A stretch of DNA of 64,000 nt from Tridacna crocea (GCA_943736015.1 OX031069.1:21457235-21521234), one strand, 5' to 3'. Counted from the stretch's first letter, positions 60,001-60,829 are shown. Made by a program: numbers and translations. The notes: generated from the letters alone by a model not told the origin.

Positions 60001-60829
60001 ATTGATTAACTCTACCAAACAACAAAATTTTGGACTGGTCAAAACTGAAAGCACATCCACATGAAAGAATAAAAGTAAACCAAAAATCAAAATTTGTTTC
60101 CAGTAGGGTAGAAAACATAGTGGGAGAAGGAGAAAATGCTGGTTACCAGCATTTTCTCCTTTTCCCACAATGTTTTCAAAAGGCTTCTATTTTAGGGCCG
60201 TAAAAACCAGGGATTGTTTGGTAAAGAGTTAACCATCAACATCTATCATTTAGTATACCAACAACCTTTTGTCAGTGACTTATCTCATTCTTCAAGGAGT
60301 CCAATATGGGAAACATTGTGGCAAGTAAAGAACTGATTAGTAAAGAGTGTTTTCTCCCTCTGTGATAGTGTTTGTACCAGTACATTACATTCAGGTATTT
60401 TACCAGTATTCATGTTATTAACCTCAATCCATGATGATTATTTCTAATTTACAACTGTTCCAAATTTCTTGCACATATGTTTCAGGAGATATCGAGTAAA
60501 ACTTTTACCAAACAGATGTGGATTCAACAATAATGAGGTTAATAAAAACACCATCTCTATCTTTGAATAGAGATGAAAAATAAACGACTTGATTGATTAT
60601 GCTTTTTTCCCAGATTTACTGGTTGGTGCATACAGATCTGACTCAGCTGTGATGTTTCGTACTCGCCCAATTGTCGGTATTAAAGCCTCGATCGATATGA
60701 ATCCAAACCCAATACCTTTGAACCCAGAGAGCTTAGATTGTTCCCAAGATGGAATGCTGTGTTTTACTATTTATGTGGAATTTGATCTTAAAGGACAAAG
60801 GGAGGGTGTGACAGATATTCAGAATACAA
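20827..60829 (+). CDS. Integrin alpha subunit, no I domain; 14 coding exons, 3' end beyond window
   Basis: Cell-surface adhesion receptor subunit that pairs with an integrin beta chain. Exons: 20827-21026, 22143-22276, 27820-27950, 31759-31883, 34832-34931, 39193-39241, 42116-42187, 43766-43863, 50604-50663, 54550-54744, 56395-56524, 57708-57821, 59906-59986, 60614-60829. Every junction is GT-AG and all phases match, giving 568 codons plus one base without a stop. Residues 1-24 form a signal peptide (hydrophobic ILFYVLCFVVYVF), and the mature chain starts near YNVD. The rest is the beta-propeller: LLIGTPN, VCAPGWKN, FG-GAP blades, and calcium loops DVTGDGVEE (354-362), DLNADDFND (424-432) and DIDNNGYPD (489-497). 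Then LRGFGWSL, RSDSAVMFRTRP and the thigh-domain start. Known families carry an I domain after blade 2; none is present here. RSDSAV.RTRP and CAP.WKN resemble alpha-4/alpha-9 and invertebrate alphas, but the orthology is inferred. The alpha-helical stalk, membrane segment and GFFKR tail are not in the window. Confidence 0.93.
21345..21573 (+). mobile_element. TTAA mini-element, family D
   Basis: TTAA + CCCTTTACCCCATAAGGCAT, the ATGACACCTTTTCATAGTG segment, the hairpin GGCAAAAGGTGAAATTGCTC with apex GTCAC, and AGTATCTAAGGAGTAAAGGG + ATAA. It shares its right end with the next copy. Confidence 0.85.
21570..21765 (-). mobile_element. TTAA mini-element, family A, right end lost
   Basis: ATAA + CTCTTTGCCAAATAAC, AAAGCAATTGAAGGCAACAA and the hairpin with GCTGGTTACCAGC. 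It stops after TTTTCAAAAGACTTTTGTC, where family E sequence begins. Confidence 0.8.
21770..22104 (+). repeat. Family E hairpin repeat, truncated copy
   Basis: TAGAGGATGTTTGTG and a hairpin (GGACACCATTGGTAATATTT versus AATATTAGCAATGGTGTTC), then TTTTAACCCTTTCTGGGAGG and ATTACGTCAAG. It stops at ACCATCTGGTCGTGAGG, about 40 bp before the exon 2 acceptor. Fuller copies are at 32183, 41456 and 58196. Confidence 0.75.
22143..22276 (+). CDS. Integrin alpha exon 2
   Basis: Phase 2 in, phase 1 out. Encodes LLIGTPNRTVNNINGYGG, then a cysteine-bearing loop (ARCDSS, IVCNHI, GGIC) typical of the first propeller blades. Acceptor GTGTCATTAG, donor GTGAGT. Confidence 0.88.
22350..22578 (+). mobile_element. 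TTAA mini-element, family A
   Basis: TTAA + CCCATTACCACACAATCCC to GTCGTTTGGTAATGAC + TTAA, with a near-perfect hairpin. It starts about 75 bp after exon 2. Confidence 0.9.
22610..22801 (+). mobile_element. Degenerate mini-element, family A-like
   Basis: AAGAAGACTTTTGAAATAGC, a decayed hairpin with TTTTAACCAGCATTTTC, TATGCAAATGCTATCAAG, and an end in TTAA shared with the next element. Confidence 0.6.
22798..23025 (+). mobile_element. TTAA mini-element, family B
   Basis: TTAA + CCCTTTACTCCATAGATAC, a hairpin with apex GCTCATAACGAGC, and GGTAAAGGG + TTAA. This is the best complete example of family B. Confidence 0.88.
23765..24365 (+). mobile_element. tRNA-like SINE split by a TIR element
   Basis: ATGATGCTCAGTGGTAAAG (to 23807) continues at 24253 as CGGTAAAGTGTAGGACTCG, then GGTACTAGTCTCGAGTCC. 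Together these give box A-like and box B-like pieces of a tRNA-type head. The intervening 23808-24252 is the insertion. Confidence 0.5.
23808..24252. mobile_element. TIR element with GTTTTGGCCA subterminal repeats
   Basis: The left side has GGACGTTTTGGCCAGCTAAA and GGATGTTTTGGCCACATG. The right side has the inverted forms TGGCCAAAACTTCCTAC, TGGCCAAAACGTTCTGG and TGGCCAAAACATCCGTCC. Flanking TGGTAAAG / CGGTAAAG (23800-23807, 24253-24260) look like an 8-bp target duplication, as in hAT-type elements. Confidence 0.65.
24368..24640 (+). mobile_element. tRNA-derived SINE
   Basis: A head with TGGTAGCTCAGTCAGTAGC (box A-like) and GTTGCTGGTTCAATGTC (box B-like) is followed by a body ending in TGTTGAAAATGGCGTTAAAC and CATACAAGTAATCAACAATC. 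The tail is shared with the SINEs at 1455, 6915 and 33105. Confidence 0.7.
25235..25445 (+). mobile_element. tRNA-like SINE
   Basis: GTCTGTCGGTGGTCGTGAGA (box A-like) and CCTGAGTTCGAAACCCTGG (box B-like) sit at tRNA spacing. The following body ends near TCAATGTAGAATAAAG. Confidence 0.55.
25450..26065. other. No gene recognised; AT-rich intron DNA
   Basis: Poly-A and poly-T runs at 25567 and 25939. No repeat family could be assigned. Confidence 0.4.
26070..26150 (-). mobile_element. Half mini-element remnant
   Basis: ATGGCATTTTCTCCCACAGTG to GTAAGGTAAATGGTTTA is the decayed second half of a hairpin mini-element. Confidence 0.4.
26181..26401 (-). mobile_element. TTAA mini-element, family A
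   Basis: TTAA + CTCTTTACCAAACGAC, AAAGCACTTGCAGATAGC, a long hairpin with apex GCTGGTAACCAGC, and TTTGGTAAAGGG + TTAA. Confidence 0.9.
26503..26671. repeat. Fold-back palindrome
   Basis: Arms of about 70 bp (AAATAATCGTCTTC...GTGAGTTATGAGGCACAATA against its complement ending AAGAAGATTATTT) around a GCAATAGCCC centre. It is not part of the TTAA mini-element families by sequence. Confidence 0.8.
27218..27421 (-). mobile_element. Degenerate mini-element, family A
   Basis: TCTTTTTACCAGAGGCC, CTGAAAATATTTGGAGATGA, a hairpin with CTCAGGTTACCAGCATTAC, and an end at TTTTAA shared with the next copy. Confidence 0.6.
27418..27647 (+). mobile_element. TTAA mini-element, family A
   Basis: TTAA + TTCTTTACCACATAATCCC, GAGAAAGAAGCCTTTTG, a perfect-looking hairpin, GTCGTCTGCAAATGCTTTC, and GGTAAAGACG + TTAA. 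Confidence 0.9.
27820..27950 (+). CDS. Integrin alpha exon 3
   Basis: Phase 1 in, phase 0 out. Encodes KLKGDSKLNRSDCEQ, DQRLGATIAINHNF and STLPMVT. The DQRLG block corresponds to the NQWLG/DQMLG strand of propeller blade 2. Acceptor TTTTTCAG, donor GTAAGA. Confidence 0.85.
28060..28460 (+). mobile_element. SINE-like repeat interrupted by a mini-element
   Basis: AATTCTCTTTGGCTCAGTGG and TTATGGTATTGGTCTT (to 28093) continue after the insertion as AACCTCGAAAAAGGAGG, then TTCATGGGTTCGAGTTCC (box B-like) and TGTATTTCAGCTATGCAT. The uninterrupted relative is at 28990-29150. Confidence 0.65.
28094..28314 (-). mobile_element. TTAA mini-element, family A, inside a SINE-like repeat
   Basis: The left end is slightly shortened (TTTACCACATGGGAAAG). 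A full hairpin with GCTGGTTACCAGC is followed by TATGGTAAAGAG + TTAA. It splits the surrounding repeat exactly where its relative at 29020 has a single TTAA. Confidence 0.88.
28549..28951. mobile_element. Short TIR element with 8-9-bp target duplication (hAT-like)
   Basis: The left end CCATCTTCGCAAGCCAAGG and the inverted right end CATCTTCGCGAGCCAAGG match. AACTTTCC flanks both sides (28541-28548, 28952-28959). The same flanking repeat at 27985-28040 has AACTTTTC once and no element, giving an empty site. Confidence 0.75.
28990..29150 (+). mobile_element. SINE-like repeat, uninterrupted copy
   Basis: AATTCTCTTTGGCTCAGTGG, TATTGGTCTTTTAAACC, TTTATGGGTTTGAGTTCAGC (box B-like) and TGTATTTCAGCTATGCAT run on without interruption. 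Confidence 0.65.
29191..29419 (+). mobile_element. TTAA mini-element, family A
   Basis: TTAA + CCCATTACCACAAAGTCCC to GTCGTTTGGTAATGAG + TTAA, with a hairpin intact but for single mismatches. Confidence 0.9.
29770..31422 (+). mobile_element. Family A mini-element split by a Helentron-like insertion
   Basis: CACAATGTTTTCTACCCTTC and CAAATTTCAAATTTT (to about 29812) resume at 31344 with GTCACTTTTATTTTGTC, AATTTGGACCATTC, and GGTAATGAG + TTAA. The first half of the mini-element is missing. Confidence 0.8.
29813..31342 (+). mobile_element. Helentron-like element with ~155-bp internal tandem units
   Basis: Starts ATACGCCCGAAGGGTCG, and near its 3' end has the inverted partner GGGCGTATATGCGCC, then hairpin GCTTTGCGAAGC and CTCTTG|TT. 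Inside are (GTCC)n, a TTAGGG-rich stretch (29948-30010), and about six ~155-bp units (CCAGGCCATAACTTCCAAAC, ACACTGATAGAACACATTATG, GAGTTATTGCCCTTTG). Insertion inside a known mini-element fixes both ends. Confidence 0.8.
31419..31654 (-). mobile_element. TTAA mini-element, family D
   Basis: TTAA + CCGTTTACTCCATAGATAC, the hairpin GCTCATGATGAGC with GGTGAAATT arms, ATGCCTTATGGGG, and TTAAGGG + TTAA. It lies between two family A right ends. Confidence 0.85.
31655..31729 (+). mobile_element. Right end of a family A mini-element
   Basis: TCTTCAAATGCTTTCGATTC, CCTAAAATTTTGTCATCTG, and ATAACAAG + TTAA. Only the last ~75 bp is present. Confidence 0.65.
31759..31883 (+). CDS. Integrin alpha exon 4
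   Basis: Phase 0 in, phase 2 out. Encodes VCAPGWKNVYLETESK, YMVGMCLKL and LLCPRKDF. The VCAP.WKN strand and the following cysteines are classic for integrin alpha blade 2-3. Acceptor TTTCTCAG, donor GTAAGT. Confidence 0.92.
32183..32642 (+). repeat. Family E hairpin repeat, long copy
   Basis: TAGAGGATATTTG, a hairpin GTGAACACTATTGGTAATA / TATTACAATGGTGTTCAC, CTTTTAACCCTTTCTGG, AATATTACGGCAAG, ACCTAGGCAACAAGAACATG, and ATCCTACTGGAAAGCATGAA. The open frame across it is an artefact of the repeat. Confidence 0.75.
33056..33572 (-). mobile_element. TTAA mini-element, family A, split by a SINE
   Basis: TTAA + CCCTTTACTATGTGGC, TAGACCTATCCCTATTGAAG, then the SINE, then GGCATTTGCTGTCGACAA, a hairpin with GCCGGTTACCAGC, and TGTGGTACAGAG + TTAA. 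Confidence 0.88.
33105..33377 (-). mobile_element. tRNA-derived SINE with 13-bp target duplication
   Basis: On the minus strand: head GGGTGGCTCAGTGGTGAGCG (box A-like), GGTTGTGAGTTCAATACCC (box B-like), a body with GAAGTGGCGTTAAACC, and a short CCAA repeat at its 3' end. CCCTATTGAAGGC flanks both sides (33092-33104, 33378-33390). Confidence 0.9.
33850..34071 (-). mobile_element. TTAA mini-element, family A
   Basis: TTAA + CTCTTTACAAAATGAC to TGTGGTAAAGAG + TTAA. One hairpin arm is shortened (GGGAAAATGCTGATTACC). Confidence 0.88.
34280..34506 (-). mobile_element. TTAA mini-element, family A
   Basis: A left end decayed to CTTGTTCCCAAACGAC, a full hairpin with GCTGGGAACCAGC, and TGTGGTAATGGG + ATAA. 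Confidence 0.82.
34832..34931 (+). CDS. Integrin alpha exon 5
   Basis: Phase 2 in, phase 0 out. Encodes YCWPFWTFEGKAFDKGQPYY and AFAQGGLSAAFTT. The QGGLSAAFT strand matches the CQ.G.S..FT position before blade 3. Acceptor TTTCAG, donor GTAACT. Confidence 0.88.
35232..35509. mobile_element. Chimeric TTAA mini-element (C left half, A right half)
   Basis: TTAA + CACTTTCCAAAATGTTAG, AGATTTTGCAGAAGACAATT (family C style), a hairpin GCTGGTAACCAGC with a damaged right arm, then TCTGCAAATGCTCTCAATTT and GGTAATGGG + TTAC (family A style). Confidence 0.78.
36281..36740. repeat. Large inverted repeat, ~224-bp arms, ~10-nt spacer
   Basis: The left arm starts TCAGCACGGCGGGGAATCAC and the right arm ends GATTCCCTGCCGTGTTCAGG. 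The inner edges AAAGTTATTGACGAGCAAAC and GTTTGCTTGTCAATAACTT face each other across ACCCAGGGT. The arms differ at only a few positions by eye. Both strands therefore show the same 70-residue open frame, which is not a gene. Confidence 0.92.
37195..37301 (+). mobile_element. Right end of a family A mini-element
   Basis: TTAATTTGTGGTGTGCAAATG, GAGCGTGGAGAGATCC, and TTAGTTGG + TTAA shared with the following copy. Confidence 0.5.
37298..37527 (-). mobile_element. TTAA mini-element, family A variant
   Basis: TTAA + CCCTTTACCACATGACAAG, a left arm with TCTGATGACAGTTGCCATG, a hairpin TTTTTGGGAAAAGGAG with GCTGGTAACCAGC, and GGTAAAGGG + TTAA, shared with the next copy. Confidence 0.87.
37524..37751 (-). 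mobile_element. TTAA mini-element, family A
   Basis: TTAA + CTCGTTATCAAATGAC, AAAGCGTTTGCAGACGAC, a hairpin with GCTGGTTACCAGC, and GGTAAAGGG + TTAA. Confidence 0.9.
38025..38253 (+). mobile_element. TTAA mini-element, family D
   Basis: TTAA + CCCTTTACCCCATAAGCC, GGATGAAGCCATTTTTTATG, a hairpin with GCTCATGACGAGC, and ATCTATGGAGTATAGGG + TTAA, shared with the next copy. Confidence 0.88.
38250..38470 (+). mobile_element. TTAA mini-element, family A
   Basis: The left end is shortened to TTAA + CCACACAATCCCTAC, so the CCCATTA is lost. The hairpin has GCTGGTAACCAGC. The right end is GTCAACTGGTAATGAG + TTAA. Confidence 0.86.
38467..38607. repeat. Fold-back palindrome starting at a mini-element TTAA
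   Basis: TTAAGGAATGAAACAAATG...CATGGAGGTATTGAAAGAAT faces CATACCTCCATGAAAAC...CTGAATTCCTTA. Arms are about 55 bp with mismatches. The left arm begins at the terminal TTAA of the preceding family A copy. Confidence 0.75.
39193..39241 (+). CDS. Integrin alpha exon 6
   Basis: A 49-nt exon, phase 0 in, phase 1 out. Encodes DGISEVTGGPGVKEWRG, equivalent to the GAPGSYYWKG/GGPGSFYWQG strand of blade 3. Acceptor ATTTCAG, donor GTACAG. Confidence 0.85.
39296..39523 (+). mobile_element. TTAA mini-element, family A
   Basis: TTAA + TCCTTTCCCAAACAATCCC (C-like left edge), GGTTTTTACGACCCCGAGAC, a perfect-looking hairpin, GTCTGCAAGTGCTTTGAATT, and GGTAAAGAG + TTAA. It starts 55 bp after exon 6. Confidence 0.9.
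39928..40157 (+). mobile_element. TTAA mini-element, family A
   Basis: TTAA + CTCTATACCACAGAATCCC, GAGAAAGAAGCCTTTTG, a perfect-looking hairpin, TCTGCAAATGCTTTTAATG, and GGTAAACAG + TTAA. Confidence 0.9.
40230..40292. repeat. Short hairpin repeat (CTCAGATCAGCCTGC type)
   Basis: TCATCTCAGATCAGCCTGCAC pairs with GCGCAGGTTAATCTGAGAC. Related stretches lie near 40585, 44962 and 45563. This is a recurrent small hairpin repeat. Confidence 0.6.
40300..40526. mobile_element. TTAA mini-element, family C
   Basis: TTAA + CCCTTTCCGGAATGAC, AAGAGTTTGCAGACGACAAT, a hairpin with GAAATTGCTCCTTAGAAGC, and TTTGGGAAAGAG + TTGA. Confidence 0.86.
40698..41376 (+). mobile_element. Family A mini-element split by an LTR-type insertion
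   Basis: TTGTTACCACATAATTCTG, GAAAAAGAAGCCTTTTC, and the hairpin to ACAATGTTTTCTA (40820). It resumes at 41278 with CCTTCACAAAACAAATTTC, TCTGCAAGTGCTTTCAATTT and an end near TTCAAGAGTTAG. Confidence 0.85.
40822..41280 (+). mobile_element. Small non-autonomous LTR-type element (TRIM-like), fossil
   Basis: Two direct terminal repeats of about 150-165 bp begin TGTAACGTGCARCGACCTGG (at 40822 and 41112) and share AGGCAGGTTTCAAGTGC. Between them lies only about 140 bp of non-coding DNA, and there is no gag or pol. The size and layout fit a terminal-repeat retrotransposon in miniature. It is nested in a family A mini-element and is therefore younger than it. Confidence 0.65.
41456..41910 (+). repeat. 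Family E hairpin repeat, long copy
   Basis: TATAGAGGATATTTG, a hairpin GGACACCATTGGTAATATTT / AATATTACCAATGGTGTTC, CTTTTAACCCTTTCTGGG, ACCTAGGCAACAAGAACATG, and ATCCTACCGGAAAGCATG. Confidence 0.78.
42116..42187 (+). CDS. Integrin alpha exon 7
   Basis: Phase 1 in and out. Encodes GYKLTQLSEEKLIDWDQEST followed by LYY, the linker between blades 3 and 4 leading into the YLGYS-type strand. Acceptor GGTTTCAG, donor GTAAGT. Confidence 0.85.
42415..42643 (+). mobile_element. TTAA mini-element, family A
   Basis: TTAA + CCCATTACCACACAATCCC, GAGAAAAGAGCCTTTAGAG, a hairpin with GTGGTAACCAGC, and TATGGTAATGGG + TTAA. Confidence 0.9.
42784..43003 (-). mobile_element. TTAA mini-element, family A
   Basis: TTATCTCTTTACCAGAC, CACAGTATTTGCAGATGAC, a hairpin with GCTGGTTACCAGC, and TGTGGTAAGGGG + TTAA. 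Its second half is duplicated at 43208-43353. Confidence 0.82.
43181..43341 (+). pseudogene. Truncated copy of integrin exon 8 fused to mini-element sequence
   Basis: After the acceptor ATTCTTTGTAG the copy encodes YSIATAEFHD, as the real exon 8 does, then passes into mini-element sequence (CNCDAVVDSLENIVEK...). The frame stays open 53 codons to GTG|GTAAGG at 43341/43342, a good 5' splice-site match. As a cassette it enters in phase 1 and leaves in phase 0, the same phases as exon 8. It lacks the VVAGCPNF strand of the real exon. It is either a dead exon copy or a possible aberrant or alternative exon. Confidence 0.7.
43208..43353 (-). mobile_element. Duplicated second half of a family A mini-element
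   Basis: TGACTGTAATTGTGATGC to TGTGGTAAGGGG + TTAA, almost identical to the second half of the copy at 42784-43003. Confidence 0.85.
43458..43686. mobile_element. TTAA mini-element, family C
   Basis: TTAA + CCCTTTCCCAAACGAC, AAGAGTTTGCAGATGACAG, a hairpin with GCTCGTTACGAGC, and TTCGGGAAAGAG + TTAA. The paralogous segment at 43100 carries a single TTAA and no element. Confidence 0.92.
43766..43863 (+). CDS. Integrin alpha exon 8
   Basis: Phase 1 in, phase 0 out. Encodes YSIATAEFHDEGNYVVAGCP and NFHAKTQGHTGK, the blade-4 strand equivalent to GYSV...VAGAP. Acceptor TTCTTTGTAG, donor GTAATG. A TG-rich tract starts 13 nt after the donor. Confidence 0.92.
43877..43943 (+). repeat. (TG)n microsatellite at the exon 8 donor
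   Basis: Imperfect TGTGTGTC/TGTGTG repetition to 43943. On the minus strand it gives a spurious Thr/His open frame. Confidence 0.9.
43984..44205 (+). mobile_element. TTAA mini-element, family A
   Basis: TTAA + CCCTCTAGCAAACAATCCC, CCTGAGATAGAAGTCTTTTG, a hairpin with GCTGGTGACTAGC, and TTTGGTAAAGAG + TTCA. Confidence 0.85.
44206..44391 (+). mobile_element. Degenerate mini-element, family A
   Basis: AGAAGGCCTTTGGAAACACTG, a collapsed hairpin, TTTTCTGCAAATGCTCAG, and GTCGAATGGTAGATGG + TTAA, shared with the next copy. Confidence 0.6.
44388..44616 (+). mobile_element. TTAA mini-element, family A
   Basis: TTAA + CCCATTACCACACAATCCC to GTCGTTTGGTAATGAG + TTAA. The hairpin has a few mismatches (GGGAAGAGG, TTCTGGTAACCAG). 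Confidence 0.9.
44690..44901 (-). mobile_element. Degenerate mini-element, family A-like
   Basis: AATTTTGTAGACAGCTAATT, a hairpin reduced to TCTTACCAGCATTTTTTATTG, and GTCTGGTAAAGAGTTG. Confidence 0.45.
45065..45560. repeat. Inverted-repeat element with TGGAAACTTGTTC arms
   Basis: ACTTGGAAACTTGTTCAAGGC (45441) pairs with ATGAACAAGTTTCCAAGTCC (45505), within arms from TTGTACGGTCGGGTGGC to GCCACGTGATTGTGCAAC (45412-45545). The upstream part (CTGCAAAGAAATATCTCATG) matches, in inverse orientation, the copy at 55110-55760. Confidence 0.6.
45853..50551 (+). mobile_element. Helentron-like element with ~26 tandem 167-bp units
   Basis: Begins TTTTTAGCTCACCTGAGCAC with a small hairpin CGAAGTGCTCATGGTGAGC, a single-copy leader (CCGTCGTCCACAATTTC, GCCAATCTTGATGAAACTTG), then about 26 units of 167 bp. 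Each unit has GAAACTAGAAGGCGTAGAGC, AGCATCTCCTAGTGGACCTC, GATGCCCCTGGGGTC and GGGGGTCACAAGTTTGAAAC. One unit, near 46890, is shortened. It ends AGCGATTTAGGACCATCG, TGGTCCTCTTG|TT. It fills 4.7 kb of integrin intron 8 and stops 52 nt before exon 9. Confidence 0.88.
50604..50663 (+). CDS. Integrin alpha exon 9
   Basis: A 60-nt exon, phase 0 both sides. Encodes VEILKGTQKREVIEFGIWKS, the outer strands that close propeller blade 4. Acceptor GTGTTTTCAG, donor GTAAGT. An alternative reading as the end of the neighbouring repeat is excluded by its fit to the phases of both flanking exons. Confidence 0.85.
50728..50778. repeat. Family F hairpin, reduced
   Basis: TAGATCAAGATCACACTGCAG faces GTAGTCTGATCTTGATAC around AACAT. 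Confidence 0.55.
50800..51073. mobile_element. Terminal-inverted-repeat element, ~60-bp TIRs
   Basis: The left end GGATACCCCAGGGTCTCCC, CTATTTGCTACGCTACATCG, ACCCCTGGGACA is mirrored at the right by TGTCCCAGGGGTCGATGCAG, CGTAGCAAATAGGG, AGACCCCGAGGTATCC. The ~140-bp interior is non-coding. Confidence 0.8.
51064..51150. repeat. Half copy of the 16.5-kb fold-back palindrome
   Basis: ACCGACCATTCTTAAGAACA, TTCTAAGTTTTATTTTCCAG and GTAACACAACTTTGATTAG follow the order of one arm at 16520-16620. The second arm is missing. Confidence 0.5.
51172..51394 (+). mobile_element. TTAA mini-element, family A, diverged
   Basis: TTAA + CCCAATAGCACACCATCCC, a hairpin with GCTGGTAAACAGC and a damaged right arm, GTGTGCAAGTGCTTTCATTT, and GATAAAGAG + TTAA. 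Confidence 0.82.
51395..51502 (+). mobile_element. Mini-element left part, cut by a Helentron-like insertion
   Basis: CCCGAGGAAGAAAGCTTTTG, a weak hairpin with GCTGTCTACTAGC, and CACAATGTTTTTGACC, then the neighbouring element starts. No right half was found on the far side. Confidence 0.55.
51504..52478 (+). mobile_element. Helentron-like element, six ~145-bp units
   Basis: Begins TTTTTAGCTCACCTGAGCAC and goes directly into six units whose order and private variants match the last six of the array at 1-1422 (ATGCCACATTTTCAGTCC, GAGGACACATTTTCAGTC, GAGGCTACATTTTCTGCC). It ends CAGGTGAGCGATTTCAGGG, CCATCATGGCCCTCTTG|T. Confidence 0.85.
52700..52758. repeat. Perfect hairpin, 27-bp arms, 5-nt loop
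   Basis: GTGCACAGGATAACTTGCAT with GTAGAAC is followed by loop TAGTT and then the exact reverse complement ending ATCCTGTGCAC. It belongs to none of the repeat families named here. Confidence 0.9.
52925..53075 (+). mobile_element. Degenerate mini-element, right two-thirds
   Basis: GAAAACATTGTAGAAAAGGAG, GCTGTAACCAGCATT, CAGCATGTTGTCTGCAAACG, and AATATGGACAAGT + TTAA. A second copy of its right part lies at 53340-53430. Confidence 0.6.
53072..53299 (-). mobile_element. TTAA mini-element, family A
   Basis: TTAA + CTCATTACCAAATGA, AAAGCATTTGCAGACAAC, a hairpin with GCTGGTTACCAGC, and TGTGGTAAAGGG + TTAA. Confidence 0.88.
53302..53339 (+). mobile_element. 3' end fragment of a Helentron-like element
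   Basis: GCCAGTGGAGCGATACAGGG, CAATAATGGCCCTCTTG|TT. Only about 38 bp with the terminal hairpin. Confidence 0.6.
53500..53860 (+). repeat. Three tandem ~117-bp units
   Basis: Each unit has CCGTCCAAAACTTTTYGYTG, TTGGTAAATTTTCTGCATGTC, CCAACCTACCTTATGATTCC and ATTAGTTGTTGGAGATAAT. The third unit is shorter at its start. Confidence 0.85.
53873..54100 (+). mobile_element. TTAA mini-element, family A
   Basis: ATAA + CTCTTTACCACACAATCCC, GAGAAAGCAGCCTTTTG, a hairpin with GCTGGTCACCAGA, GTCGTCTGCAAATGCTTTC, and GGTAAACAG + TTAA. Confidence 0.88.
54154..54382 (-). mobile_element. TTAA mini-element, family A
   Basis: TTAA + CCCTTTACCAAATGAC, AAAGCACTTGCAGATGAC, a perfect-looking hairpin with GCTGGTTACCAGC, and TTTGGTAAAGGG + TTAA. 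Confidence 0.92.
54550..54744 (+). CDS. Integrin alpha exon 10
   Basis: A 195-nt exon, phase 0 both sides. Encodes blade 5: CEKIETLSFEANGIMKDQVG, TKFGAAVHTVDVTGDG, EEIFVGAPYYSGKMVDEGRV, FVYTMKLQ. It carries the first calcium loop, DVTGDGVEE, and the FGAAV...VGAP FG-GAP core. Donor GTTAGT. Confidence 0.95.
55110..55760. repeat. Inverted-repeat element related to 45065-45560, with a mini-element inside
   Basis: GCTTTGGAAACTTGTTCACGG pairs with AACTGTTTCCAAGTCCCC. The far part (ATTATCCAATCAGATCATGAG, AAATTTCTTCGCAGTATAAT) is the inverse of 45080-45110. The family A copy at 55303-55531 interrupts it. Confidence 0.6.
55303..55531 (+). mobile_element. TTAA mini-element, family A
   Basis: TTAA + CCCGTTACCACACAATCCC, GAGAAAGAAGCCTTTTG, a near-perfect hairpin, GTCGTCTGCAAATGCTTTC, and GTGGTAAAGAG + TTAA. 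Confidence 0.92.
55918..56116 (+). mobile_element. Degenerate mini-element, family A
   Basis: TTTTACCCCATTAGGACC, GATGGAAAGGAGAAAATGC, AGCCAGCATTTTTTCTGG, TTCCAAATGCTTTAAATTT, and GTGGTGAAGAGTTTG. Confidence 0.55.
56128..56354 (-). mobile_element. TTAA mini-element, family A, next to exon 11
   Basis: TTAG + ACTCTTTACCAAACAAC, AAAGCACTTGCAGACGAC, a hairpin with GCTGGTTACCAGC, and TTGGTAAAGGG + TTAT. It ends 40 nt before the exon 11 acceptor, so it may include branch-point territory. Confidence 0.88.
56395..56524 (+). CDS. Integrin alpha exon 11
   Basis: Phase 0 in, phase 1 out. Encodes TACGPIGILSGGARHPMYKD, KVEFARFGTSISSAGDLNAD, DFN. This is blade 6 with the ARFG start and the second calcium loop, DLNADDFND, completed in exon 12. 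Acceptor CTTTCAG, donor GTATAA. Confidence 0.94.
56700..56903 (+). mobile_element. Degenerate mini-element, family A
   Basis: CTGATAAAAAAGGCCTCTAAAA, a hairpin with GCTAGTATCAGCATTTGC, TGTGCAAATGCATCATG, and CACCTGACAAACAGTTAG. Confidence 0.55.
57110..57219 (+). mobile_element. Right part of a family A mini-element
   Basis: TTTTCCACCTTCTAAAGTC, TTTTGTCGTCTCCAAATGC, AATTTGGACAAGTCTG, and GTTTGGTAAAGAGTAA. Confidence 0.6.
57708..57821 (+). CDS. Integrin alpha exon 12
   Basis: Phase 1 in and out. Encodes DVAIGAPYEDEGKGAVYIYH, GQGPCNCIMEDKFSQRIAG, the VAIGAP and GAVYIYHG core of blade 6 and the SQRI strand into blade 7. Acceptor GCTTTCAG, donor GTAACC. Confidence 0.95.
57951..58130 (+). mobile_element. 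Family A mini-element lacking its central hairpin
   Basis: Left part AGTACCACACAATCCCTAC, GAGAAAGAAGCCTTTAG, AACATTGTGGGAAA joins directly to ATTTTCTACCTTTCATAAAA. The right part continues to GTTGTTTGGTAATGAG + TTAA. About 45 bp around the apex are missing. Confidence 0.88.
58196..58640 (+). repeat. Family E hairpin repeat, diverged copy
   Basis: GATCGAAATTTATTTCATGG, GTGAACAACATTGGTAATA, CTGATGGTGTTCACTC, CTTTTAACCTTTTCTCGG, ACCTAGGCAACAAGAACACG. The open frame across it is a repeat artefact. Confidence 0.7.
59104..59202. repeat. (AG)n and (GGGC)n low-complexity tracts
   Basis: AGAGAGAG-rich 59104-59142, and GCGGGCGGGCAA-type repeats at 59166-59202 at the start of the neighbouring element. 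Confidence 0.8.
59148..59575 (+). mobile_element. Helentron-like element, third family
   Basis: Starts near TATTATGGGATCACCCATGG. It holds two and a half units (CATATCTCCAAAACTATAC, GGGTTATGAAATTTCAT, GAGTTATTGCCCTTTGTCG) and ends GCGACAGTTTGCCGCTCTTG|TT. The unit text GAGTTATTGCCCTTTG is shared with the element at 29813. Confidence 0.65.
59621..59856 (-). mobile_element. TTAA mini-element, A/C intermediate
   Basis: TTAA + CCCATTACCAGATGAC, AAAGAAGTTGCAGACGACAT, a hairpin with apex GCTTGATACAAGC, and GTGGTAATGAG + TTAC. It ends 49 nt before exon 13. Confidence 0.85.
59906..59986 (+). CDS. Integrin alpha exon 13
   Basis: Phase 1 in and out. Encodes ETIHADLRGFGWSLYGNEDI, DNNGYP, blade 7 with LRGFGWSL and the third calcium loop DIDNNGYPD, completed in exon 14. 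Acceptor TAACCAG, donor GTAGGT. Confidence 0.95.
60006..60232 (-). mobile_element. TTAA mini-element, family A
   Basis: TTAA + CTCTACCAAACAAC, a hairpin with GCTGGTTACCAGC, and TTTGGTAAAGAG + TTAA. It begins 20 nt after exon 13. Confidence 0.9.
60614..60829 (+). CDS. Integrin alpha exon 14 (last in window)
   Basis: Phase 1 in and out. Encodes DLLVGAYRSDSAVMFRTRPI, VGIKASIDMNPNPIPLNPES, LDCSQDGMLCFTIYVEFDLK, GQREGVTDIQNT: the end of blade 7 and the first beta strands and cysteine pair of the thigh domain. Acceptor TTTTCCCAG, donor GTAAGT. Confidence 0.95.
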